Made by a program: the position numbers and the translations under genes
From: Blastococcus sp. URHD0036
Lineage (GTDB): Bacteria > Actinomycetota > Actinomycetes > Mycobacteriales > Geodermatophilaceae
Length of the DNA: 64,000 nt
Assembly (NCBI RefSeq): GCF_000701365.1
Contig: NZ_KL370778.1
Location: 1 to 64,000, forward strand
Direction of reading: 5' to 3'
Part shown: positions 40,920-49,347 of the stretch, one piece after another
Position numbering within the stretch: position 1 is the first letter of the stretch
Layout of the letters: each line of letters starts with the position of its first letter
The notes under the pieces: generated by a model
The model's database searches: none
What the model was told of the DNA's origin: nothing
The model's input: the letters and a program-made list of their open reading frames with translations, nothing else

Positions 40920-43580
40920 GTGCGAGCGGATGAACCGGCTGCCCCCTCCGGGGCCGACCTGTTCTCCGGCGGCGGTGAGAACGGCCGCCTGATGGCCGCG
41001 CTGGACTGGTCGCGCACGCCGATCGGGCCGGTGGCCACGTGGCCGGCCAGCCTCCGCTTCGCCGTCCGGACGGTGCTGGCCTCGCGCTTCCCGATGATCC
41101 TCACCTGGGGCGCGGAGTACACCCAGATCTACAACGACGCCTACGCCCAGCTGATCGGCGCCAAGCACCCCAGCGCCATCGGCGACGACCTGCGGGTCAC
41201 CCTCGCCGAGGGCTGGTCGGCACTGCAGGGCCCGGTCGAGCACGCCATCGCCACCCGCGAGCCCAGCTGGATCCCCCAGCTCCTGCTGCCGCTGGAACGG
41301 GCCGGGTACCGCGAGGAGGCCTACTTCACCGTCTCGCACGCCCCCGCCTTCGGGGACGACGGCGAGGTCGCCGGCATGCACGCCGTGTGCACGGAGGTCA
41401 CCCGGCAGGTGCTCGCCGAGCGCCGCCAGGAACTGCTGCGCCGGGTGGCCGCCTCCGACGGACGGCTGGACGACGACGCGGCAGTGATCGGGGGCCTGTG
41501 CGCCGCGATCGGCGCGGCCCCGGGCGACGTCCCCTTCGCCGCCGTGTGGCTGAGCCCGGGCGAGGGCGGCGACCTGGCCCTCGTGGGTGCCTGCGGCTGC
41601 GACGACGAGCGCCTGCCGGCCCGTGTGGCGGCGGTGGCGGACCTCGCCGACCTCCCCCTCGACGGCCTCGGGACCCAGGCGGGGCCGCTGGGCGATCCGG
41701 TCACCGAGTCCGTCGTCCTGCCGCTGACCAGCGGCACGGGCAGCGACCTGCTCGGCGCCCTCGTCGTCGGCGTCAACCCGAACCGTGCCCTGGACGCCGA
41801 GTACCGGTCGTTCCTCGACCTGCTGGCCGGACAGGTCTCCTCCGCGGTCGTGAACGCCCGCGCCTACGCGGCCGAGCGGTCGCGCGCGGAGTCGCTGGCC
41901 GAGCTGGACCGGGCCAGGACGGCGTTCTTCTCCGACGTCAGCCACGAGCTGCGGACGCCGCTCACGCTGCTGCTCGGCCCGCTCGCCGACGTCCTCGCCG
42001 ACAGCGGCGACCTGCTCCCCGACGACGTCCGCGACCGGCTGGCCCTCGCCCAGCGCAACGGCAACCGGCTGCGCCGGCTCGTCGACGACCTGCTCGAGTT
42101 CGCGAGCATCGAGGCCGGGCGCTCCGAGGCCGTCCGGGTCGCCACGGACGTCGCCGCCCTGACCGCGGAGCTGGCCGGTGTGCTGCGGGCCGCAGCCGAG
42201 CGGGCCGGCCTCCAGCTGACCGTGGACTGCCCGCCGCTGCCGCGCACCGCGCACGTGGACCCGCGGATGTGGGAGAAGATCGTCCTCAACCTGGTCAGCA
42301 ACGCGGTGAAGTACACGTTCGTCGGCAGCATCGACGTCGTGCTCGAGGGCGCGGACGACGGGCTCACCCTCCGCGTCTCCGACACCGGCGTCGGCATCCC
42401 CGCCGGCGACCTGCCCTACGTGTTCGAGCGGTTCCACCGCGGCTCGGACAGCCGCGCGCGCAGCCGGGAGGGCACCGGCCTCGGCCTCGCGCTCGTCGCC
42501 GAGCTCGTGGCATTGCACGGCGGCACGGCGACCGTGGCCAGCGAGCCCGGGGTGGGCAGCACGTTCACGGTGCGCCTCCCGTACGGCCGGCCCGATGCCG
42601 AGGGCACCGGGGCGTCGGGCGCCTCGGACGCGGCGAGGGCCTCGGCACTCACCCCGTGGGACGACGACCCCGCGTGGTCCGCGGGCGCGGTGGCCGGGCC
42701 CGGCGAGAGCCGCGCCACGGTGCTCGTGGTCGACGACAACGCCGACATGCGGGCCTACCTGAGCCGGCTGCTCGCCCCCCACCACGACGTCCGGACGGCG
42801 GAGAACGGGGAGGAGGCGCTGCAGGAGATCGGGCGCAGCCGGCCCGACCTCGTCCTGACCGACGTGATGATGCCGGTCGTCGACGGCTTCGCGCTGCTGA
42901 GCGCGCTGCGGTCGAACGCGGCCACGCGCACCCTCCCGATCGTCATGCTGACCGCACGCGCCGGTCAGGAGGCGGCGGTGGAGGGGCTGGAGGCCGGCGC
43001 CGACGACTACCTGCCCAAGCCCTTCGAGTCCGCCGAGCTGATCGCCCGGGTGCGTGCCGTCCTCGACCGCACCGCCGGCACGCGGACCGAGCCGGCCGTG
43101 GCGGCCCCGTCCGTCGACACGGCACCTGTCCGGACGGGCCCGCCGCGACCACGGGAGCCCATGACGTCCTGGCCGGCGGTGCCCGAGGCCCCGCCGGTGC
43201 CGTCGGCCGACCGTGCCGAGCGGTGGCGGTTCCCCTCGACGTCGTCGTCGATCCCGGCGCTGCGGCGCCGGCTGCGGGTCCTGTTCGCCGACGCGGGACT
43301 CGACGAGGACCTCGCCTACGACCTGCTGGTGGCCACCTGCGAGGCCGCCACCAACGCGATCGAGCACGCCCAGGACCCGGCCGAGCCGGTGATCGAGGTG
43401 GCCGTGGAGATCGGCCCCGACGACGTGGTGATCGCGGTGCGCGACTCCGGCCACTGGCGGGAGCGGGTGCCGAGCATGGACCGCGGCCGCGGCTCGATGC
43501 TGATGAGCGCCTTCGCGGAGGTGACCGCCACCCCGAGCCCGGAGGGCACCACGGTCGTCATCCGGGCCCGCCGCCGCTGA
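40920..43580 (+). CDS. Hybrid sensor kinase: PAS-GAF-HisKA-HATPase-REC-RsbW-like
   Basis: An 886-residue soluble signalling protein. In order it has a PAS-like domain (about 20-160), a GAF-like domain (165-320) and HisKA with the phosphorylated His in DVSHELRTPLTLL near residue 342. A HATPase with EKIVLNLVSNAVKYT, DTGVGIP and GTGLGLAL follows. A receiver domain (about 600-715) has VLTDVMMP. The C-terminal ~120 residues form a second ATPase fold of the RsbW/anti-sigma kinase type (CEAATNAIEHAQ, RGRGSMLM). GTG 40920 has GGGAGG at six bases. No membrane segment or dedicated partner is seen. It may feed into partner-switching control of a sigma factor. Confidence 0.9.
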   Translation: MRADEPAAPSGADLFSGGGENGRLMAALDWSRTPIGPVATWPASLRFAVRTVLASRFPMILTWGAEYTQIYNDAYAQLIGAKHPSAIGDDLRVTLAEGWSALQGPVEHAIATREPSWIPQLLLPLERAGYREEAYFTVSHAPAFGDDGEVAGMHAVCTEVTRQVLAERRQELLRRVAASDGRLDDDAAVIGGLCAAIGAAPGDVPFAAVWLSPGEGGDLALVGACGCDDERLPARVAAVADLADLPLDGLGTQAGPLGDPVTESVVLPLTSGTGSDLLGALVVGVNPNRALDAEYRSFLDLLAGQVSSAVVNARAYAAERSRAESLAELDRARTAFFSDVSHELRTPLTLLLGPLADVLADSGDLLPDDVRDRLALAQRNGNRLRRLVDDLLEFASIEAGRSEAVRVATDVAALTAELAGVLRAAAERAGLQLTVDCPPLPRTAHVDPRMWEKIVLNLVSNAVKYTFVGSIDVVLEGADDGLTLRVSDTGVGIPAGDLPYVFERFHRGSDSRARSREGTGLGLALVAELVALHGGTATVASEPGVGSTFTVRLPYGRPDAEGTGASGASDAARASALTPWDDDPAWSAGAVAGPGESRATVLVVDDNADMRAYLSRLLAPHHDVRTAENGEEALQEIGRSRPDLVLTDVMMPVVDGFALLSALRSNAATRTLPIVMLTARAGQEAAVEGLEAGADDYLPKPFESAELIARVRAVLDRTAGTRTEPAVAAPSVDTAPVRTGPPRPREPMTSWPAVPEAPPVPSADRAERWRFPSTSSSIPALRRRLRVLFADAGLDEDLAYDLLVATCEAATNAIEHAQDPAEPVIEVAVEIGPDDVVIAVRDSGHWRERVPSMDRGRGSMLMSAFAEVTATPSPEGTTVVIRARRR

Positions 43581-43688
43581 GCAGGCGGGTGTCCTCACCG
43601 GAGGAGGCGCCGTGTATCCTCACCGGGACTGCTCGTCCGGCTGCCAGCCGGCGGTCCGCGGCTAGAAAACCGCAGGTCAGAGCAGTAC

Positions 43689-43759
43689 GCGGGTGTAGTT
43701 CAATGGTAGAACATCAGCTTCCCAAGCTGACAGTGCGAGTTCGATTCTCGTCACCCGCT
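43689..43759 (+). tRNA. tRNA-Gly (anticodon CCC)
   Basis: A 71-nt cloverleaf. The acceptor stem is GCGGGTG/CACCCGC, the D-arm GTTC/GAAC, and the anticodon stem TCAGC/GCTGA. The loop TTCCCAA gives anticodon CCC. The T-arm has TTCGATT. The CCA end is not encoded. It is read by glycine codon GGG. Confidence 0.95.
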
Positions 43760-43782
43760 CTCCGCGCCCGGACCTGATCCGG

Positions 43783-44427
43783 TCAGGCGCTCCCCTCCCG
43801 CACGGCGGTCACCGACCACAGCGGGTCGCCGGGACCGGGCGGCGTCCGCAGCGCGACCACCGGCTCGCCGAAGCCCCCGGCCCGCCGCGCCAGTTCGGCC
43901 ACCAGGTCACCGTGGCGCCCCTCCGGCGTGACGAGCCAGCCGCGTACCGCCTTCGTCGGGAAGCACCGGTTGGAGAACGTCAGCGCCAGGACCCCGCCGG
44001 GGCGCAGCACGCGGGCGGCGTCGGCGAGGACCTCGATCGGCCGGGTCAGGTAGTCGACGGAGACGCAGCAGACGACGGCGTCCACGCTCCCGTCGGGCAG
44101 CGGCACCGAGGGGTCGGCGTTGAGGTCGTGCACGATCCGCTCCGTCGCGGCCGGGTTGGCGGCCAGCTCGGCGGCGTTCATGCCGAGGACCACGAGCTCG
44201 GCCGGCGGGGTGCGGAAGTGCGAGACCCACGACGACATCAGGTCCAGCACCCGCATCGGGCGGACGGCGTCCCCGTCGATGCCCAGCTCCGCGTACAGCG
44301 CGCCCACCGCCGCGATCGCCCGGTCGTCGATGTGGGTGACCAGGCGCTCCGGCCGGTAGAACACCGCGTCCGGGCTCTCGTCGGCCCGGGAGAAGAAGCC
44401 GTCGGGGAAGCCGGCGTAGAGGTCCAC
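43783..44427 (-). CDS. SAM-dependent methyltransferase (class I-like)
   Basis: A 214-residue cytoplasmic protein. The motif RVLDLMSSWVSHFRTP near residue 80 takes the place of the glycine-rich SAM motif. It is followed by VVLGMNAAELAAN and VDAVVCCVSVDYLTRP, then ARVLRPGGVLALTFSNRCFP. The lack of a normal GxGxG in motif I is unusual but recurs in this subgroup. The substrate is unknown. The frame runs further upstream; GTG 44427 is chosen because the divergent gene begins 49 bp away. Confidence 0.78.
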   Translation of the reverse strand: MDLYAGFPDGFFSRADESPDAVFYRPERLVTHIDDRAIAAVGALYAELGIDGDAVRPMRVLDLMSSWVSHFRTPPAELVVLGMNAAELAANPAATERIVHDLNADPSVPLPDGSVDAVVCCVSVDYLTRPIEVLADAARVLRPGGVLALTFSNRCFPTKAVRGWLVTPEGRHGDLVAELARRAGGFGEPVVALRTPPGPGDPLWSVTAVREGSA

Positions 44428-44476
44428 CGCCCGAGTCTCGCCCGCCCGCCCGTGCCGGGCACGGCAGACTGCGCGG

Positions 44477-45292
44477 GTGCCCCCGCCCGCCCGGAACGCC
44501 GCCGGACAGGAGCGGCTCGTCGCCGACCTGCGCGCCGCGGGCTGCGTGTTCGCCGAGGACGAGGCCGCCGTCCTGCTCGCCAGCACCGACGACCCCGCCG
44601 AGCTGGCCGCGCTCCTCGCCCGCCGGGTGGCCGGCGAACCCCTGGAGCAGGTGGTGGGCTGGGCGCAGTTCGGCGCGGTGCGCGTCCCCGTGGAGCCCGG
44701 GGTCTTCGTCCCCCGGCAGCGCAGCCGGCTGCTCGTCGACCTCGCCCTGGCCACCGTGCCGGCGCCGCGGACCGTCGTCGACCTCTGCTGCGGCAGCGGT
44801 GCCCTCGGCGCTGCCGTGGCCGCCGCGCTGGCCGGCCCGCTGGAGCTGCACGCCGCCGACCTCGACGCCGCCGCCGTCCGGTGCGCCACGCGCACCCTGG
44901 AGCCGTTCGGTGGCCGGGTCCACCGCGGCGATCTCTACGACGCCCTGCCCGGAGAGCTGCGCGGGCGGGTCGACCTGCTGCTGGTCAACGCGCCGTACGT
45001 GCCGACCGTCGCCATCGGGCTGATGCCACCGGAGGCGCGGCTGCACGAACCGCGGACGGCCCTCGACGGGGGCACCGACGGACTGGACCTGCACCGCCGC
45101 GTCGCCGCGGGGGCTCCCGGCTGGCTGGCTCCCGGGGGGGCCCTGGTCCTGGAGACCAGCGAGGACCAGGCCGAGCGCACGGCCGCGGCGGTGCGGGCGG
45201 CCGGCCTGGACCCCCGTGTGCACCGCTGCGCGGACCTCGACGCGACAGCCGTGGTCGGCGTGCGACCGCCCGGGCCACGGACCCTCGCCTAG
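44477..45292 (+). CDS. Putative protein N5-glutamine methyltransferase (HemK/PrmC-like)
   Basis: A 271-residue protein with an N-terminal helical region (GEPLEQVVGWAQFG) and a methyltransferase core: VVDLCCGSGALGAAVA, LHAADLDAAAV and LLLVNAPYVPT. The catalytic motif is NAPY instead of the usual NPPY, which marks it as a paralogue rather than canonical PrmC. GTG start. It is followed 97 bp later by the stress-protein gene. Confidence 0.83.
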   Translation: MPPPARNAAGQERLVADLRAAGCVFAEDEAAVLLASTDDPAELAALLARRVAGEPLEQVVGWAQFGAVRVPVEPGVFVPRQRSRLLVDLALATVPAPRTVVDLCCGSGALGAAVAAALAGPLELHAADLDAAAVRCATRTLEPFGGRVHRGDLYDALPGELRGRVDLLLVNAPYVPTVAIGLMPPEARLHEPRTALDGGTDGLDLHRRVAAGAPGWLAPGGALVLETSEDQAERTAAAVRAAGLDPRVHRCADLDATAVVGVRPPGPRTLA

Positions 45293-45340
45293 CCGTTTTC
45301 GTACCGGAACCGAACCGGGTTCAGGAACCCGCAGGTCAGC

Positions 45341-45354
45341 GGGCCCTAGGTCCC
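45341..45354. promoter_or_regulatory. DevR/DosR-box-like palindrome
   Basis: GGGCCCTAGGTCCC matches the core GGGACTWWAGTCCC of the mycobacterial DosR site at 11 of 14 positions, including both GGG/CCC ends. It lies 36 bp before the stress-protein start and beside the DevS/DevR-like pair. Binding is inferred. Confidence 0.55.
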
Positions 45355-45389
45355 TGTACCGCGCGTCACAGTTCCGCAACGATGGGGTC

Positions 45390-45806
45390 ATGACAGACGT
45401 GGAGCCCCTCCGACTGGCCCACCTGCGGCTCCGACGGCGACCGTCGGCGCTGCTCGTGGACGTCGACGGCTCTCCCGCTGCCTACCGCTCCCTCGTCTGG
45501 GCGCTCACCGAGGCCGCCCGGCGGGAGGCGACGGTCGTCGCCGCCTGCGTCATCGGCGGAGCGGGGGAGGCGGCAGCCGTCGTGGCCGCGGCGCGCGCCC
45601 GCGTCGAGGCACAACTGCTGCGGGCCATCGGCGAGACCGGTGTGCACGGTCGCGCCAGCACCGCGGTGCTCGAGCGCCCGGTGTTCGAGGCGCTCTCGGG
45701 GACCGCCCGCGGCGGCGACCTCGTCCTGGTCACGGGCACCGGCAAGACGCTGCTCCGCCATGCGGTGCCGCGCGCCCCCACCCGCCGTCTCGCCCGCGGC
45801 GCCTGA
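45390..45806 (+). CDS. Universal-stress-protein-like protein
   Basis: A 138-residue protein with ALLVDVDGSPAAYRSLVWALTEA near the start, as in UspA-type proteins, and GDLVLVTGTGKTLLRHAV at the end, where UspA has its nucleotide-binding GSHG-type motif. The internal region is shorter than in typical Usp domains. It lies 23 bp before the DevS-like kinase gene and downstream of a DevR-box-like site. Universal stress proteins are classical members of DosR regulons. Confidence 0.72.
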   Translation: MTDVEPLRLAHLRLRRRPSALLVDVDGSPAAYRSLVWALTEAARREATVVAACVIGGAGEAAAVVAAARARVEAQLLRAIGETGVHGRASTAVLERPVFEALSGTARGGDLVLVTGTGKTLLRHAVPRAPTRRLARGA

Positions 45807-45829
45807 GCGACGGGATCTGCGAACCGGCC

Positions 45830-47545
45830 GTGACGTCGTCCTCCTCCGAACGAGCCGTGCCCCCGCTCGATCGGGAGGGCACAGCCGGTGCCACGCGGCT
45901 CGCCGCCGCCCTGCGGGCAGCCGCGTCCGTGCGGAGCGCCGCCGACGGGAGCCGGCTGGAGTCGACGCTGACCGAGGTCGTCCGGGTCGCCGTGGAACAC
46001 GCCTGCGCGACCTACGGCGCCCTGGGCGTCCTCACGCCGGACGGCCGGCAGCTGGACCGCTTCGTCGTCGTCGGGATGGACGAGGCGGACATGGCCCGCA
46101 TCGGCCGGCTGCCCGACGGCCTGGGCGTCCTCGCCCTCATGGTCGAGGACCCGGTGCCGCTGCGGCTCGAGGACCTCAGCGCCCACCCGGCGGCGGTGGG
46201 GCTGCCGCCAGGGCATCCCCCCATGCGGTCCTTCCTCGGCGTGCCGATCTCGGCCGGCGAGACGGTGTTCGGGCACCTCTACCTCACCGAGAAGCGGGGC
46301 GGCGGCGGGTTCACCGCGGCCGACGAGGAGGTGGTCGAGGCCCTGGCCGCGGCCGCCGGGCTGGCCGTCGAGAACGCCCGGCTCGCCGAGGCCGCCGAGC
46401 GGCGCCGGGAGTGGGCCCAGGCCGCGGCCTCGGTGGTGACCTCCCTGCTGTCGGGCACCGACCCCGACCGGGTGCTGCACGAGGTGGTCGACCGGGTGAC
46501 CGACCTCGCCGACGCCGACCTCTGCGGCGTGCTGGCACCGCAGGAGGACGACGGGGGGACGTTCACCGTCCTCGCGGCGGCCGGCGAGTTCGGTGCCGAC
46601 GCCGAGGGGGTGCGGATGCCGCTGTCCGACACGCGCCTGTTCGAGGCACACGCCGCCGGGGTGCCGGTGGTCCTCGACGACATCACCGCCACCGCGGAGA
46701 GCCGCTCCTACGCGCCCGTGGTCCGCGAGCTCATGCGGGCGGGCTTCGGGCCGGGCCTGGTGGTGCCGCTGCCCGGCCGGCCGGCACCGGCGACCATCGT
46801 GGCCGTGCGGCACGTGGGCCGGCCGGCCTTCGACGCCGAGACCCTCGAGCTCGCCACGACCTTCACCGCGCAGGTCGCGGTCGCCCTCGAGCTGGCACGG
46901 AGCCAGGCGCGGGAGCGCGACCTGCGGGTGAGCGCCGACCGCGACCGGATCGCCCGCGACCTGCACGACCACGTGGTCCAGCGGATCTACGCCAGCGGGC
47001 TGGCGCTGGACCGGATCAGCCGTTCGCTGGAGGAGCGGGAGCCCCAGGCCGCGGCCCGCATCGCCGAGCGGGTGGACGAGCTCGACCAGACGATCGCCCG
47101 GATCCGGACGGCGATCTTCGAGCTGCACGAGGACTCCACCGGCACCCCCGACGCCGTCCGGGCCCGGCTGGGCGAGGTGGTGCGGTCGGTGACCGAGGGC
47201 CACGAGCTGCGGACCGATCTGCGGGTGCGCGACGGCTCCGACGACCTGCCCCCCGCACTGGTGCACGACGTCGTGGCGGTGGTGCGGGAGCTCGTGACGA
47301 ACGTGGTGCGGCACGCGGGGGCCAGCCGGGTCACCGTCGAGCTCCAGGCCGACGGCGAGGTGGCGGTGGTCGTCACCGACGACGGGCGGGGCATGCCGCC
47401 GGTCACGGCCCGCAGCGGGCTGGCCAACCTCGCCGACCGGGCCGAGCGGCGCGGCGGCCAGATGGTCGTGCTCGCCGGCCCGCCGGGCACCGAGGTGCGC
47501 TGGATGGTCCCGCGCCCACAGCCCGGGGACGGCGGATCCGGCTGA
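45830..47545 (+). CDS. devS: DevS/DosT-like GAF sensor histidine kinase
   Basis: A 571-residue soluble kinase with two GAF domains (about residues 45-190 and 210-360), HisKA_3 with DLHDHVVQRIYASGLAL near residue 380, and an HATPase with ELVTNVVRHAGAS and DDGRGMP. The first GAF has LSAHPAAVGLPPGHPPMRSF and LYLTEK, very like mycobacterial DevS/DosT, whose GAF-A holds a heme that senses O2, NO and CO. Heme binding here is inferred. It ends one base before the stop of the convergent regulator gene. Confidence 0.9.
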   Translation: MTSSSSERAVPPLDREGTAGATRLAAALRAAASVRSAADGSRLESTLTEVVRVAVEHACATYGALGVLTPDGRQLDRFVVVGMDEADMARIGRLPDGLGVLALMVEDPVPLRLEDLSAHPAAVGLPPGHPPMRSFLGVPISAGETVFGHLYLTEKRGGGGFTAADEEVVEALAAAAGLAVENARLAEAAERRREWAQAAASVVTSLLSGTDPDRVLHEVVDRVTDLADADLCGVLAPQEDDGGTFTVLAAAGEFGADAEGVRMPLSDTRLFEAHAAGVPVVLDDITATAESRSYAPVVRELMRAGFGPGLVVPLPGRPAPATIVAVRHVGRPAFDAETLELATTFTAQVAVALELARSQARERDLRVSADRDRIARDLHDHVVQRIYASGLALDRISRSLEEREPQAAARIAERVDELDQTIARIRTAIFELHEDSTGTPDAVRARLGEVVRSVTEGHELRTDLRVRDGSDDLPPALVHDVVAVVRELVTNVVRHAGASRVTVELQADGEVAVVVTDDGRGMPPVTARSGLANLADRAERRGGQMVVLAGPPGTEVRWMVPRPQPGDGGSG

Positions 47546-48184
47546 TCAGCCGCGGTCGCGCAGCTCGGTGGCGAGGATCGCGGCCTGTGTCCGGCGCTCG
47601 AGGTTGAGCTTGGCGAGCAGGTGGCTGGTGTAGTTCTTCACCGTCTTCTCGGCCAGCCCCATGCGGGCGCCGATCTGCCGGTTGGTCAGGCCCTCGCCGA
47701 TGAGCAGCAGCACGGTGCGCTCCTGCTCGGTCAGGCTCGCCAGCCGCCGCTGCCGCTCCGGGTCCCGCGGCCGCGGGGCGATGCGCTCGGCCGGCGCCGG
47801 CCCGAAGTGGGTGCCGCCCCCGGCGACGGTCAGGACGGCGGAGACGAGCGCCGCCCCGCGGACCTGCTTGAGCAGGTAGCCCGCGGCCCCGGCGGCGACC
47901 GCCGCGGCCACGGCGTCGTCGTCGGCGTAGCTGGTCAGGATCAGGCAGCGGAGCCCGGGCACGCGCTCACGCAGTCGCCGGCAGACCTCGGCGCCGTCCC
48001 CGTCGGGCAGGCGCATGTCGACGACCGTCACGTCCGGCCGGACGGCGGGCACCCGCGCGTAGGCCTCCGCGGCGGAGCCGGCCTCGCCGACGACCACGAT
48101 GGTGGGGTCGTCCTCGAGCACCTCGGCGACGCCGCGGCGGACGACCTCGTGGTCGTCCACGAGGAACACGCGCACGCTTCCCGC
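47546..48184 (-). CDS. devR: DevR/DosR-like response regulator (NarL/LuxR family)
   Basis: The receiver domain has VRVFLVDDHEVVRRG, phosphorylated Asp in VVDMRLPDGDG and CLILTSYADDDA. A LuxR HTH follows with LTEQERTVLLLIGEGLTNRQIG and AEKTVKNYTSHLLAKL. The ends match DosR closely, including the RRTQAA(I/V)xATEL tail. The start is uncertain. GTG 48184 is chosen for its spacing from AGG; GTG at 48226 and 48175 are alternatives. It is the obvious partner of the convergent DevS-like kinase. A perfect CRP-type palindrome lies upstream. Confidence 0.9.
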   Translation of the reverse strand, partial: AGSVRVFLVDDHEVVRRGVAEVLEDDPTIVVVGEAGSAAEAYARVPAVRPDVTVVDMRLPDGDGAEVCRRLRERVPGLRCLILTSYADDDAVAAAVAAGAAGYLLKQVRGAALVSAVLTVAGGGTHFGPAPAERIAPRPRDPERQRRLASLTEQERTVLLLIGEGLTNRQIGARMGLAEKTVKNYTSHLLAKLNLERRTQAAILATELRDRG

Positions 48185-48201
48185 CACGGCCACCGCCCTG
48201 C

Positions 48202-48217
48202 TGTGAGGTGTGTCACA
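48202..48217. promoter_or_regulatory. CRP-type site TGTGA-N6-TCACA upstream of devR-like gene
   Basis: Both half-sites are perfect for the CRP/Rv3676-type consensus with the right 6-bp spacer. It lies 18 bp before the chosen start. If GTG 48226 were used, it would be inside the gene. Confidence 0.55.
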
Positions 48218-48281
48218 TCCCGACACCGTTCACGGAGAGTAGTACCAGCAGGTGGCGCCCACGACCCAGCGGCGCGCTGCC

Positions 48282-49310
48282 TCAGGCGGGGAGCAGCAGG
48301 GCCGCGTAGAGCGTCAGCCCCGGACCGAACGCCATGGCCACCACCGGGCCGTCGACGTCGGCGAGTTCGTCGAGCACCAGCAGGACGGTCGCCGAGGAGC
48401 AGTTCCCGTGCTCGGCGAGGACCCGGCGGGAGGCCGAGATCTGCTCCTCGGTCAGCCCCAGCTCGTCGCGGACGACGTCGAGGATGCGCGGGCCGCCGGG
48501 GTGCACCGCCCAGCCGGCGACGTCCTCCACCCGGAGTCCCGCCGCCGACAGGAGCTCGTCGACGACCCCGCCGACGTGCCGGGAGAGCACGTCGGGCACC
48601 CGGGGGGACAGGCCCATCCGGAAGCCGAGGTCGGTGACGTCCCAGGTCATGTGGTCGGAGGTGGAGTTGTCGGTCCGGGCCACGACGCCCGCCAGCCGCC
48701 GCCCCCGCCCGGCACCCGGCTGCACCACCACGGCCGCCGCGGCGTCGGAGAACAGCGCGTGCGCCACCACCTGCTCGAGGTCCCGCTGCGCCGGCTGCAC
48801 GTGCAGGCTGGTCAGCTCGCAGCAGAGCAGGACGGCCGGCCGGGCCCGCGCGGTGACGTAGTCGCCGACCGCAGCGAGCCCCGGGATGGCGGCGTAGCAG
48901 CCCATGTGCCCGACCAGCAGCCGCTGCAGGTTCGCGGGCATCCCCAGGTCGCTGGCCAGCCGGATGTCCAGCCCGGGGGTGGCGTACCCGGTGCAGGTGA
49001 CGACGGCGAACATCCCGACGTCGCCGGGAGCCAGCCCCGCGCTGTCCAGGGCGCCGGCCACCGCCTGCTTGCCCAGCGGCAGCGCCTCCTGGACGTAGCG
49101 CGCCATGCGGGCGCCCGTGCCCCACCCGCTGAGGTCCTCGTGCACGGGGTTGGCCACTGCATGCCGGGTGCGCACCCCGGCACCGGTGAAGATCCGCTTC
49201 GCCGCGCGGACGCCCTCGTAGTGCCGGGCGAAGAAGCCGTCCCAGGCCGCCTCCTGGTCCAGGGACGCCGGCAACGCCGACCCGGAGCCCGTGACGACCG
49301 CGCTCACCAC
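48282..49310 (-). CDS. Type III polyketide synthase
   Basis: A 342-residue chalcone/stilbene synthase-like enzyme that condenses an acyl-CoA starter with malonyl-CoA to a pyrone or resorcinol. The catalytic triad is visible: Cys in LLVGHMGCYAAIPGL near residue 136, His in WAVHPGGPRILD and Asn in EHGNCSSATVLLVLDE. The GTG GTG start gives MVSAVVTGSGSALP. A methyltransferase gene lies 37 bp upstream in the same direction and probably modifies the product. Confidence 0.93.
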   Translation of the reverse strand: MVSAVVTGSGSALPASLDQEAAWDGFFARHYEGVRAAKRIFTGAGVRTRHAVANPVHEDLSGWGTGARMARYVQEALPLGKQAVAGALDSAGLAPGDVGMFAVVTCTGYATPGLDIRLASDLGMPANLQRLLVGHMGCYAAIPGLAAVGDYVTARARPAVLLCCELTSLHVQPAQRDLEQVVAHALFSDAAAAVVVQPGAGRGRRLAGVVARTDNSTSDHMTWDVTDLGFRMGLSPRVPDVLSRHVGGVVDELLSAAGLRVEDVAGWAVHPGGPRILDVVRDELGLTEEQISASRRVLAEHGNCSSATVLLVLDELADVDGPVVAMAFGPGLTLYAALLLPA

Positions 49311-49347
49311 CGCGGGTCCCCGGCGTCCGTGCTGCTCAGCGAGGCGC

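Noticed and set aside
43637-43651. Short hairpin CCGGCT-GCC-AGCCGG before the tRNA as a terminator of the hybrid kinase gene
   Set aside because: It has only a six-bp stem in GC-rich DNA, with no supporting tail; too weak to call.
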